Shown: positions 1 to 6,230 of the stretch, one piece after another
Layout of the letters: each line of letters opens with the position of its first letter
Numbering within the stretch: the first letter of the stretch is position 1
NCBI GenBank assembly: GCA_945867875.1
Contig: CAMBJF010000056.1
Span: 1-12,019, forward strand
DNA from: an uncultured Ruminococcus sp.
GTDB taxonomy: Bacteria > Bacillota > Clostridia > Oscillospirales > Ruminococcaceae
Reading direction: 5' to 3'
Length of the DNA: 12,019 nt
The notes under the pieces: generated by a model
Seen by the model: the letters and a program-made list of their open reading frames with translations, nothing else
Told to the model about the DNA's origin: nothing
Database searches by the model: none
Made by a program: the position numbers and the translations under genes

Positions 1-47
1 GAGATAGCGTAGCGTCTCGTGGGCTCGGAGATGTGTATAAGAGACAG
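1..47. other. Sequencing adapter left on contig end (Nextera i7/P7)
   Basis: This stretch is synthetic. Bases 1-5 (GAGAT) match the end of the Illumina P7 oligo, and bases 6-13 (AGCGTAGC) match the adapter-strand form of Nextera index N709. Bases 14-28 match the Nextera read-2 overhang, and bases 29-47 match the 19-base Tn5 mosaic end, AGATGTGTATAAGAGACAG. The match is contiguous and in the right order, so it is untrimmed library adapter at a contig terminus. Genomic sequence begins at about base 48. The index identity is from memory; the adapter core is certain. Confidence 0.97.
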
Positions 48-49
48 CG

Positions 50-1000
50 GGAGGAACAAGCGGCAAGCGGATAGTGCTCCACGGGCTGAGATACCGTGTG
101 CTGGAGGAATACGAAACGGTGGACTTCGAGATAATCGCCTCAAAAAGCTTTTCCGCCGATGACCCTTGGGCAGTGCTCTGCATAACCTGCCCCGAAAGCT
201 GTAAGAGCAGTATCGGCACATCGGTGATACCCGCTTATCTCAAAATCGTCAGCGTCAGGGTGGCCGACGGCGCTTACGAGCCCGTTTATATGACCGACAG
301 CGAGATAAGCACCGAGGAAAGCCTTGCGCCCGATATTTCAAGATGGTTCAGAAGCTTTGCGGCTGCGGGGAATATTGCGGAAAAAGACAGGGAGAACTTT
401 CTGCGGTTTGTTGACAGGGAAAATCTTATGGGACTCCTGGAGACTGACGGAGAGACGGAATTTTCATATCACAGGCTCATTGACGGAAAATTCAGACCCG
501 TGACAATGAAAGTGGCAAGACGTGGTGACAGGGCATTTGTATATATCTATGAATCGGACAGCAGAAACAAATATGCGGACAAGCGAAAAGCGGCAGAAAA
601 ATATTTTGATGACAGCGACATTTTAACAGGTATCAGGAACGGAAAAGGTTTTGACGGAAGATGCCGAAGCTATGGCAGTGACGGCAGAAGAGAGACACTT
701 GCAGTTTTGTATGCATCGCTCCCCGAACGTAACGGCAACGGGGGTATGGAGCAGCTCCGAACCTTTGCAATAAGGCTTATGGAAACTTTCGGAAGAAAAA
801 ACTGCTTCAGAACGGGCGAAAGGGAGTTTGCAGCAATATCCTCGGGTTCAGCGGAAAGCTTTGTGCGCCGTGGAAAGCTGCTTGCCGAAATGTGCCGCAG
901 TGACGGCGTGAGCATAGGCATATGCACCGACCCCGCCGCCGAAAGCATAAGGTCGCTGTATGAGAGCGCCGAAAAGGAAGCCCTTGCCCATAGAATATGA
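50..1000 (+). CDS. PAS plus degenerate GGDEF-like protein, 5'-truncated
   Basis: Probably a sensory protein of the diguanylate cyclase family that has lost catalysis. The frame is open from the end of the adapter at base 50, so the GTG at 74 is unlikely to be the true start and the N-terminus is missing. Numbering from that GTG, residues about 55-165 look like a PAS sensor, with the WFRSFAAAGNIAEKDRENF stretch typical of PAS domains before GGDEF in Ruminococcus-type proteins. Residues 182-194 (DILTGIRNGKGFD) match the opening D-x-LTGLxNRxxF motif of GGDEF domains. Residues 279-283 (VSIGI) match the conserved strand near the domain's end. The signature itself reads RTGEREF (246-252) in place of R-GGDEF, and the metal-binding D/FKxxND region is not recognisable. 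I therefore expect no cyclic-di-GMP synthesis; it could bind nucleotide or act as a scaffold. It is followed directly by a terminator. Confidence 0.7.
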   Translation, partial: GGTSGKRIVLHGLRYRVLEEYETVDFEIIASKSFSADDPWAVLCITCPESCKSSIGTSVIPAYLKIVSVRVADGAYEPVYMTDSEISTEESLAPDISRWFRSFAAAGNIAEKDRENFLRFVDRENLMGLLETDGETEFSYHRLIDGKFRPVTMKVARRGDRAFVYIYESDSRNKYADKRKAAEKYFDDSDILTGIRNGKGFDGRCRSYGSDGRRETLAVLYASLPERNGNGGMEQLRTFAIRLMETFGRKNCFRTGEREFAAISSGSAESFVRRGKLLAEMCRSDGVSIGICTDPAAESIRSLYESAEKEALAHRI

Positions 1001-1017
1001 CGAATTGGATAAAACGC

Positions 1018-1080
1018 TTTTGCCCCTATGAAGGGGCAGTTTTTTTGCCCTTCACAGGCATTTTTTGCCTATGAAAGGCA
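1018..1080. repeat. Three tandem degenerate T-run/hairpin units
   Basis: Three consecutive units of about 20 bases each consist of a run of T followed by a small inverted repeat. Unit 1 (1018-1038) has TGCCCCT/AGGGGCA. Unit 2 (1040-1060) has TGCC/GGCA around CTTCACA. Unit 3 (1061-1080) has TGCCT/AGGCA around ATGAA. Units 1 and 3 share the CCTATGAA core. Only the first looks like a strong terminator; the others look like decayed or nascent copies of it, lying just before the secD promoter. Confidence 0.6.
1021..1046 (+). terminator. Intrinsic terminator of the GGDEF-like gene
   Basis: A perfect 7-bp stem TGCCCCT (1021-1027) / AGGGGCA (1032-1038) with a 4-base loop is followed by G and seven T (1040-1046). 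It begins 21 bases after the stop codon at 1000. It is the first of three similar hairpins in a row. Confidence 0.85.
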
Positions 1081-1101
1081 AGTTAAATTTGGGGAAAGTT
1101 A

Positions 1102-1130
1102 TTGACAAGCACAAAAAAAAATGTTATAAT
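1102..1130 (+). promoter_or_regulatory. Consensus sigma-A promoter of secDF
   Basis: TTGACA at 1102-1107 and TATAAT at 1125-1130 are separated by 17 bases, a perfect match to the vegetative consensus. The start of transcription would be near 1137, giving a leader of about 65 bases before the secD start at 1201. This fits constitutive strong expression of an export component. Confidence 0.92.
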
Positions 1131-1200
1131 TAAACGATAATTGCGGTCGTATGCACTTTCGGCCGTACAATAGATGTTAAATACAGACATCGGGAAAGGA

Positions 1201-2619
1201 ATGGTCATTAAAGTGAAAAGGGTCAAAAAGCCTGTATTCTTTGTCGTATTCCTGCTGATAGCGCTGTTTGCCGTATCCGTTATCTTCGGCTTCAGCACCT
1301 TCTACGGCGACATTGAAACAGTTTATGTAAAGGGCGTTGACGATATACGCTTCGGTATCGACATCAAGGGCGGCGTTGACGTAACATTTACTCCTCCCGA
1401 GGGATTCGACGCTACCGACGAGCAGCTGGATTCCGCCAAGGAGGTAATCGTTCAGCGTATGATAAACCTGAACATCACCGATTATGAAGCATACATCGAC
1501 TACAGCAACGACCGTATCATCGTCCGCTTCCCCTGGAAGGAGGGCGAGGCTGAGTTTGATCCCGAGGCTGCGGTAAAGGAGCTTGGCGAGACTGCACAGC
1601 TTACATTCCGTGAGGGCTATGAGGTCGATGACCTTAACAAGCCCACAGGCGTTACGGCTTCAAACGTTATCCTCGAGGGCAAGGACGTATCTCAGGCATA
1701 TGCGGCTTACACCCAGAGCGACAGCTCGGGAACAGAGTGGGTCGTAGCCCTTAACCTCACAGATGAGGGCGCACAGAAGTTCAAGGAAGCTACCGAAAAG
1801 CTTTATGCCGAGGGCGGCGTTATCTCCATATGGATGGACGATACCTGCATCTCCTACCCCAGAGTAAGCGCAGTCATCTCAGACGGCAAGGCAACTATCA
1901 GCGGAAACTTCGATGCTGACAGCTCCAAGAAGCTTGCCGACCAAATAAACTCCGGCGCACTTCCTTTCAAGCTTGTAACAGCAAGCTTCTCCACCATTTC
2001 CCCAAGCCTTGGTATGGGCGCTCTTGAAGCAATGGTTGTTGCGGGAATAATCGCATTTGTCATCATTGCAGTGTTTATGATAATCACCTACAGACTTCCC
2101 GGATTTATTGCGGTCATCGCACTTGTGGGACAGGTCGCAGGCACACTTGCATTCGTTTCCGGCTACTTCGGCTTCAATGCCAGCGGAATACTCACCATTC
2201 CCGGTATCGCAGGTATTATCCTTGCAGTCGGAATGGGCGTTGACGCCAACGTTATCACCGCCGAGAGAATCAAGGAAGAGCTGAACAACGGCAAGACCAT
2301 CGACGGCGCACTTATCAGCGGCTATCAGCGTGCACTTTCCGCCATTATGGACGGCAACATCACAATGATTCTCGTTGCGATAATCCTTATGGGTGCATTC
2401 GGAACTCCCGACAGCATCTTTGCAAAGGCTCTTCACTTCGTATTCTTTATGTTCGGTCCCTCCACCGCAGGTACTATCTACTCTTTCGGTTTCACACTGC
2501 TGACAGGTACCGTTCTGAACCTTTTCTTCGGAGTTTTCTGCTCAAGACTTATGATAATGTCCCTTTCGGGTTTCAAGGCTTTCAGAAATCCCGTGCTTTA
2601 CGGAGGTGCTAAGAAATGA
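1201..2619 (+). CDS. secD: Protein translocase subunit SecD
   Basis: A membrane subunit of the SecDF complex, which uses the proton gradient to help pull preproteins through SecYEG. Counting from the ATG at 1201, TM1 is at about 11-31, followed by the conserved FGIDIKGGVDV (51-61) and the extracellular P1 domain. A cluster of membrane helices runs from about 275 to 455. It contains TIPGIAGIILAVGMGVDANV (332-351); the Asp of DANV (348) is the conserved residue tied to proton flow. DGNIT (384-388) is also family-typical. At 472 residues it is shorter than E. coli SecD (615) but normal for Firmicutes. Start choice is uncertain. GGGAAAGGA at 1192-1200 abuts the ATG at 1201 and lies 12 bases before GTG 1213, whose product (MKRVKKPVFF...) would match the usual family N-terminus. 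The ATG at 1174 has no ribosome binding site. The stop overlaps the secF start. Confidence 0.95.
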   Translation: MVIKVKRVKKPVFFVVFLLIALFAVSVIFGFSTFYGDIETVYVKGVDDIRFGIDIKGGVDVTFTPPEGFDATDEQLDSAKEVIVQRMINLNITDYEAYIDYSNDRIIVRFPWKEGEAEFDPEAAVKELGETAQLTFREGYEVDDLNKPTGVTASNVILEGKDVSQAYAAYTQSDSSGTEWVVALNLTDEGAQKFKEATEKLYAEGGVISIWMDDTCISYPRVSAVISDGKATISGNFDADSSKKLADQINSGALPFKLVTASFSTISPSLGMGALEAMVVAGIIAFVIIAVFMIITYRLPGFIAVIALVGQVAGTLAFVSGYFGFNASGILTIPGIAGIILAVGMGVDANVITAERIKEELNNGKTIDGALISGYQRALSAIMDGNITMILVAIILMGAFGTPDSIFAKALHFVFFMFGPSTAGTIYSFGFTLLTGTVLNLFFGVFCSRLMIMSLSGFKAFRNPVLYGGAKK

Positions 2620-3587
2620 GTGAATGCAAGTTCCATATAGACTTTATCAAGCACAGAAAGATATATTTTACAATTTCTGCCATTCTTATGATATTCTGCA
2701 TTGTCTCCACCTTTATTTTCGGAGCAAAGCTTGATATCCAGTTCAAGGGCGGTACGCTCATCACTTATCTTTATGAGGGCGATATCGACATCAGCACATT
2801 CCAGAGCGACGCTTCTGCTGCTCTTGACGGCATCGGCGTAAAGGCAACCACAGGAACAGATTTCAACACAGGCAAGAACAACATTCAGCTCTCAATGCTT
2901 TCAAACTCAGGACTTACCGCTGACAAGCAGATACTTCTCACCGATACTCTCACCGAGAAGTATGCCGACAACGACCTTGAGCTTATCGAGTCCACAGACG
3001 TTTCACCCTCCGCAGGTAAGGAATTTTTCAGCAAGTGTATCGTTGCGGCAGTATTTGCAGCTATCGTTCTTATCATCTACATCGCTGTAAGATTCAAGAA
3101 CATCGGCGGCTGGCTGGCAGGTGTCTGCGCAGTTGTGGCGCTTCTTCACGATATCATCGTGGTTTACGGTACATTCATCGTGTTCGGTATGGAGATCGAC
3201 GCAAACTTTATGGCGGTTGTCCTCACAATTTTCGGTTACTCCATCAACAGCACCATCGTTATCTACGACCGTATCCGTGAGAATCAGAAGCTCTACGGCA
3301 AAAAGCTTTCCCTCGGCGAGCTTACAAATCTCAGCGTGAACCAGTCTATGACAAGATCAATAAACACCAACATCACCACCGTTTCCGCAATGATAGTTAT
3401 TTCAATCGTTGCAATGGTCTACGGCGTAAATTCCATCATTTCCTTCTCTTTCCCCATGACAATGGGACTTATCTCAGGCGCATATTCCTCCACCTGCATC
3501 GCAGGTCCTCTGTGGGTATGGCTTGAAGAGAAAAAGGCAGGCAAGGGCAAGCCTAAGGCTGCTCCCGAGAAGTCTGCTGAGGCGTAA
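2616..3587 (+). CDS. secF: Protein translocase subunit SecF
   Basis: Partner of SecD in the proton-driven export accessory complex. The start ATG shares ATGA with the secD stop and is preceded by GGAGG at 2602-2606, so the two are translationally coupled. TM1 is at about 16-36, followed by the signature IQFKGGT (41-47), an extracellular P4-type domain (about 50-138) and five membrane helices (about 140-300). LLHDIIVVYG (177-186) and YSINSTIVIYDRIREN (208-223) are clear SecF motifs. Residue 212 is Ser where many SecF proteins carry Asp (NDT); I believe the change also occurs in other clostridial SecF. The C-terminal tail, residues 306-323, is rich in Lys, Ala and Pro. Length (323 residues) is typical. 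A hairpin terminator lies 10 bases after the stop. Confidence 0.96.
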   Translation: MSECKFHIDFIKHRKIYFTISAILMIFCIVSTFIFGAKLDIQFKGGTLITYLYEGDIDISTFQSDASAALDGIGVKATTGTDFNTGKNNIQLSMLSNSGLTADKQILLTDTLTEKYADNDLELIESTDVSPSAGKEFFSKCIVAAVFAAIVLIIYIAVRFKNIGGWLAGVCAVVALLHDIIVVYGTFIVFGMEIDANFMAVVLTIFGYSINSTIVIYDRIRENQKLYGKKLSLGELTNLSVNQSMTRSINTNITTVSAMIVISIVAMVYGVNSIISFSFPMTMGLISGAYSSTCIAGPLWVWLEEKKAGKGKPKAAPEKSAEA

Positions 3588-3597
3588 ATACAAAAAC

Positions 3598-3635
3598 GGC
3601 TGCTGCGGTAAATACTGCGGCAGCCTTACTTTTTA
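3598..3635 (+). terminator. Terminator after secF
   Basis: Bases 3598-3609 pair with 3614-3625 (outer stem GGCTGC/GCAGCC, two wobble pairs inside) around an AAAT loop, followed by TTACTTTTTAA. It ends the secDF transcript; partial read-through into the downstream hydrolase is possible because no clear promoter separates them. Confidence 0.75.
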
Positions 3636-3648
3636 AGGGGGATTTTTT

Positions 3649-4173
3649 ATGGTACTTCTTATAGTTGATACTCAGAAAGCGATAGTAAATGACGGGCTTT
3701 ACTGCTTCAAGCTTTTTGAGTCGAACGTTAAAAGGCTTATATACACAGCCCGTCAAAACAATGTCGAGGTAATTTATGTAAGGCACGATGACGGAGAGGG
3801 TGCGGAGCTTACATCGGGAAATTCGGGCTTCGGGATATATGACGGGTTTGCTCCCGCCTGCAATGAAAAGGTCTTTGACAAAACTGCAAACAGTGCATTT
3901 AAAAATACGGGGCTTGCTGAATATTTAAAACATAAGGGCGAGGATACTGTTATCATAGCAGGACTGCAAACAGATTACTGCATTGATGCAACCGTAAAAG
4001 CAGGCTTTGAACACGGCTTTAAAATGATAGTGCCCGCAAACGCCAACAGCACCTTTGACAATCCTTATATGACCGCCGAGCAGAGCTATAGTTATTACAA
4101 CGAATTTATGTGGAATAAAAGATACGCAGATTGTATTTCCTTTGAACAGGCACTTGAGCTTATGAATAAATAA
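3649..4173 (+). CDS. Isochorismatase-family cysteine hydrolase
   Basis: A cytoplasmic hydrolase of the isochorismatase/nicotinamidase fold. The family triad is visible: Asp7 (VLLIVDTQ), Lys78 (FDKTANSAF) and the nucleophile Cys111 in GLQTDYCIDATV (105-116), with the preceding segment typical of the cis-peptide region. At 174 residues it is a minimal single-domain member. The metal-binding D-x-H motif of true nicotinamidases is not evident, so I would not call it PncA. The substrate is unknown; such proteins cleave amides or related C-N bonds. The start is well set by AAGGGGGA (3635-3642), 6 bases before the ATG. No convincing promoter of its own was seen between the secF terminator and the start. 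Confidence 0.88.
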   Translation: MVLLIVDTQKAIVNDGLYCFKLFESNVKRLIYTARQNNVEVIYVRHDDGEGAELTSGNSGFGIYDGFAPACNEKVFDKTANSAFKNTGLAEYLKHKGEDTVIIAGLQTDYCIDATVKAGFEHGFKMIVPANANSTFDNPYMTAEQSYSYYNEFMWNKRYADCISFEQALELMNK

Positions 4174-4176
4174 AAA

Positions 4177-4207
4177 TCCCCGCAGCAAATAAACATTGCT
4201 GCGGGGA
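4177..4207 (-). terminator. Terminator of the yab/divIC cluster, shared convergent hairpin
   Basis: A perfect 12-bp stem, TCCCCGCAGCAA (4177-4188) / TTGCTGCGGGGA (4196-4207), with a 7-base loop. On the minus strand it is followed by a U-rich tract (the A run at 4172-4176), so it terminates yabR transcription well. On the plus strand the tail is poorer in T, but the hairpin sits 3 bases after the hydrolase stop and may serve both genes. Confidence 0.88.
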
Positions 4208-4221
4208 CTTGTGTTCAATTA

Positions 4222-4704
4222 TCAGCTTCCACGTCTTCTGGAAGTGTTTCTGCGCTTGCTGTCCATATTCCTGCGGATATCGCCCATTCTTTCGTCAGAG
4301 CTTGCCTTGAACTTGTTCAGCATATCCTCAAATGCGGATTCTGGAGTCTGAGGCTCCTTGGGAACGGCTCTGTCCTGTCTGGGTCTGCCGCCCTGTCCGC
4401 CCATAGGTCTGCCCTGACCGCCTGCGGGTCTGCCGCCCTCACGGGGTCTGAACTCCTTTTTGGGAGGAGCGGGGAGAGCCTTCTTGATAGAAAGGGAAAT
4501 CTTGCCCTCCTCGGAAACGGAAAGCACCTTTACCTTGACCTGCTGACCCTCCGTAAGATGATCTTTGATGTCATTTACAAATGTGTTGGCAACCTCGGAG
4601 ATGTGGACCATACCCGTTACTCCCGGCTCGATCTCAACGAATGCTCCGAACTTGGTAATGCCTGTTACTTTGCCCTCATAAATTTTTCCTACATCTGGCT
4701 GCAT
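4222..4704 (-). CDS. yabR: S1 domain RNA-binding protein, YabR-type
   Basis: An RNA-binding protein of the YabR/YugI family. Residues 1-74 form one S1 domain (GKVTGITKFGAFVEI at 11-25, GMVHISEVA at 31-39, ISLSIKKA at 69-76). Residues 80-112 are a Gly/Arg/Pro/Gln-rich low-complexity linker. The C-terminus (about 124-160) holds the family-typical acidic-aromatic helix FEDMLNKFKASSDER and a basic tail ending RRNTSRRRGS. I chose the ATG at 4704 because homologues begin with M-Q-x-x-V-G; a TTG at 4743 would add 13 unconserved residues. The ribosome binding site (AAGAAGGG, 4718-4725 on the complement) is 13 bases away, rather far. It follows divIC as in Bacillus subtilis (yabP-yabQ-divIC-yabR). The role is probably in ribosome or mRNA function; the exact target is unknown. 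Confidence 0.88.
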   Translation of the reverse strand: MQPDVGKIYEGKVTGITKFGAFVEIEPGVTGMVHISEVANTFVNDIKDHLTEGQQVKVKVLSVSEEGKISLSIKKALPAPPKKEFRPREGGRPAGGQGRPMGGQGGRPRQDRAVPKEPQTPESAFEDMLNKFKASSDERMGDIRRNMDSKRRNTSRRRGS

Positions 4705-4754
4705 AAATCGAAAATTACCCTTCTTAAAAATATTGCACGGCAAGTATAGCCGTA

Positions 4755-5114
4755 TCAGTTTCTTGTAGTATCATAGAAACGGCGTTCATCGGGATAAGCA
4801 TAGCCAAGCTTTTCGATGGCGATACGCTCCATATATGTCCGCTCGTCCTCTTCGTTAAGAATGCTCTCATACTCGGCATTTTCAGCTTCAAGCTGCTCGG
4901 CTCTGACTTTAAGCTCGTCAAGCTCGGACTGCTTTTTGCTGTATTCCAGCATATCTCCGAAAATGGATATGCCGCAGCCTGCTATCATTACCAGCAGCAC
5001 AGCCGCACCGGTAAATTTCACCAAACCGTTGTTCTGTCGGTATTTCTTATTATATGCCTTTTTAAGCACCTTGCGAGCCTTTTTTGCGTCGCCCGAACTC
5101 TTAGTTTCATACAT
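4755..5114 (-). CDS. divIC: Septum formation initiator DivIC (FtsB/DivIC family)
   Basis: A small bitopic membrane protein of the divisome that works with FtsL and DivIB at the septum. Residues 1-31 are a Lys-rich cytoplasmic head. Residues 33-53 (FTGAAVLLVMIAGCGISIFGD region) are a single membrane span. Residues 57-88 form a heptad-like coiled coil rich in Glu and Leu. The C-terminus carries ERTYMERIAIEKLGYAYPDE (90-109), the conserved D/E-x-Y-I-E-x-x-A-R-E-K-L-G motif of the family. Length (119 residues) is typical. The ATG at 5114 is preceded by GGTGA six bases away. The gene lies between yabQ and yabR as in B. subtilis, and has its own likely promoter at 5159-5188. Confidence 0.93.
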   Translation of the reverse strand: MYETKSSGDAKKARKVLKKAYNKKYRQNNGLVKFTGAAVLLVMIAGCGISIFGDMLEYSKKQSELDELKVRAEQLEAENAEYESILNEEDERTYMERIAIEKLGYAYPDERRFYDTTRN

Positions 5115-5158
5115 AAAAAATCACCGTCCTCATACAGTTTCCTCATCTTAACTGCTTT

Positions 5159-5188
5159 ATTATACACCATTTATGCAGGCTTTTTCAA
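5159..5188 (-). promoter_or_regulatory. Sigma-A-like promoter for divIC-yabR
   Basis: On the minus strand TTGAAA (5183-5188) and TATAAT (5159-5164) are 18 bases apart. The -35 lies within the last codons of yabQ and transcription would start near 5152, about 38 bases before the divIC start. This would give divIC and yabR vegetative expression independent of yabP-yabQ. Confidence 0.7.
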
Positions 5189-5686
5189 GTCTTTTTTGTT
5201 ATTTTTAGCCCTATGAGGAATTTTTTGGCGTTTGTCACAAATTTGTAACTTCTTTTTGTGCCAATTTTTTTGCGCCCAACCTATAACAGGACTGAAAATT
5301 TTTCTGAAAATGCCGCCGATGACCTTGTATATCGTGCCGAAAACGGCTCGTATAATGCCGATGACCACAGTTCCCGCCGTCAGTATGTAAATGAGCGCCC
5401 CGATGAACGCCCCAGCCCAGTAATATCCCCGCACCATACCGTCCCCCGCAATGAGGGAGAAAAAGTATATGGCGATGCCGCAGAGGACGAGGTACAGCGC
5501 ATCGCACACCGCCGTGGGGACAGACTTGCCCATTACGGGGAATATCGCCCTGATCGCCCTGAAAACGTCCCACAGCACCCCAAGGCAGCTCCCCAGCAGC
5601 ACCGACAGCAAGAACAGCTCCGTCTGGCGGCAGACGGGCATAAAGGCTTCCGTTTCGATATTTGCAAGCAGCTCCGTCAGTCTCAC
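5171..5686 (-). CDS. yabQ: Spore cortex biosynthesis protein YabQ
   Basis: A membrane protein needed for spore cortex formation in B. subtilis. The N-terminal half is hydrophobic with the YabQ-type motif LLSVLLGSCLGVLWDVFRAIR (about 26-46), then spans at about 58-78 and 86-118. The last 50 residues are strongly basic (KKNWHKKKLQICDKRQK). Identification rests on this pattern together with position between yabP and divIC. The start is doubtful: the GTG at 5686 follows the yabP stop by four bases but its AAAGGG is directly adjacent, while the ATG at 5641 (giving MPVCRQTELF) has a weak GGAAG 6 bases upstream and would match homologues well. Either start keeps all the conserved regions. Confidence 0.85.
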   Translation of the reverse strand: MRLTELLANIETEAFMPVCRQTELFLLSVLLGSCLGVLWDVFRAIRAIFPVMGKSVPTAVCDALYLVLCGIAIYFFSLIAGDGMVRGYYWAGAFIGALIYILTAGTVVIGIIRAVFGTIYKVIGGIFRKIFSPVIGWAQKNWHKKKLQICDKRQKIPHRAKNNKKDLKKPA

Positions 5687-5690
5687 CCCT

Positions 5691-5975
5691 TTATTTGAAC
5701 AGCTTTCCCATAAAACTCAGAGGGGACTTTACCTGACTGTCGCCGTAAACGATGCCGTCAATTTCCCCCTCAACGGACATATCACCGGTTTCCACCGACA
5801 AAAGGGTCACTCTCAGGTCACGCCCCTTGATGATGACCTCCCCCATACAGGTGTACAGGAGAACGGTGTTTTCGGTGAATTTGTCCGTGTCCGTGACCCC
5901 TGTTATTACCACGTTTTTTCGGTTGTCCATAATAATTTTGTGCTCCTTTGCGGGAGCCTTCTGCCTGTTATCCAT
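5691..5975 (-). CDS. yabP: Sporulation protein YabP
   Basis: A small soluble protein of the YabP/YqfC family required with YabQ for sporulation. The family pattern is clear: HKIIMDNRKNVVITGVTDTD (12-31) matches H-x-I-x-L-x-N-R-x-x-x-x-I-x-G-V, then LLYTCMGEVIIKGRDL (39-54) and VETGDMSVEGEIDGIVYGD (61-79). At 94 residues its length is right. I chose the ATG at 5975 because AGAGGG stands 8 bases before it; an upstream in-frame GTG (5984) lies inside that ribosome binding site. Its presence with yabQ implies an endospore-forming ancestry and probably ability. A sigma-E-like promoter candidate lies just upstream. Confidence 0.92.
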   Translation of the reverse strand: MDNRQKAPAKEHKIIMDNRKNVVITGVTDTDKFTENTVLLYTCMGEVIIKGRDLRVTLLSVETGDMSVEGEIDGIVYGDSQVKSPLSFMGKLFK

Positions 5976-6006
5976 ATGCTGCACCCTCTTACTTGTGTGT
6001 TCGTAT

Positions 6007-6035
6007 ATTATATTAAACTTCTTAGGAAAATATTC
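6007..6035 (-). promoter_or_regulatory. Candidate sigma-E promoter of yabP-yabQ
   Basis: On the minus strand GAATATT (6029-6035) fits the sigma-E -35 pattern KMATATT fully, and after 14 bases comes AATATAAT (6007-6014), which matches the CATACAMT -10 at six of eight positions. Transcription would start about 25 bases before the yabP ATG. No good sigma-A -35 is placed for the same -10. B. subtilis yabP and yabQ are sporulation-expressed, which supports the call. The region is AT-rich, so chance similarity is possible. Confidence 0.45.
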
Positions 6036-6125
6036 CCTTTTGATTAATAAAAAATTCTTTGAAATAATACATAAGTCTATTCTTATTCATAATTTGTTAT
6101 GGACTTTTTAAGACCGATGTGATAT

Positions 6126-6157
6126 AATTAAATTTAATTGAGCTAACTTGCAATTAA
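6126..6157. promoter_or_regulatory. Palindromic operator candidate at the fakA promoter
   Basis: AATTAAATTTAATT at 6126-6139 is a perfect 14-base palindrome. Its right arm also forms a second inverted repeat, TTAATTG (6134-6140) / CAATTAA (6151-6157). Together they overlap the -35 and spacer of the fakA promoter and adjoin another TATAAT at 6123-6128. This is a plausible repressor site, but AT-rich sequence makes such symmetry more likely by chance. Confidence 0.35.
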
Positions 6158-6165
6158 GGTATAAT
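6138..6165 (+). promoter_or_regulatory. Probable sigma-A promoter of the fakA operon
   Basis: TATAAT at 6160-6165 is preceded, 16 bases upstream, by TTGAGC (6138-6143). Transcription would start near 6172, about 60 bases before the fakA GTG. A second TATAAT at 6123-6128 lacks a good -35. The rest of the 255-base divergent gap (5976-6230) shows nothing else I can name. Confidence 0.6.
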
Positions 6166-6230
6166 ATGCGGCACGACTGCTTTTATATACAGCATAAAAA
6201 CGGTACAAAATTTGATTTGGAGATGATTTC

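Noticed and set aside
29..47. Tn5 mosaic end, as a sign of a natural Tn5-like transposon
   Set aside because: It is directly preceded by the Nextera overhang, an 8-base index and the P7 end, so it is library adapter.
1174..1200. ATG at 1174 as the secD start
   Set aside because: No ribosome binding site precedes it, the added residues are not typical of SecD, and a purine-rich GGGAAAGGA lies between it and the later starts.
1879..2436. A 185-residue open frame on the minus strand within secD
   Set aside because: It is antisense to a conserved gene, is rich in Cys, His, Asn and Asp in an implausible way, and has no family resemblance; it is a shadow of secD codon use.
5258..6047. Plus-strand open frames opposite yabQ and yabP
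   Set aside because: The minus-strand frames carry recognisable YabQ and YabP features and the conserved gene order; the plus-strand products look like random translation.
6126..6139. FabT or FapR binding site
   Set aside because: The palindrome does not match the known patterns for either regulator as I recall them; only a generic operator candidate is supported.
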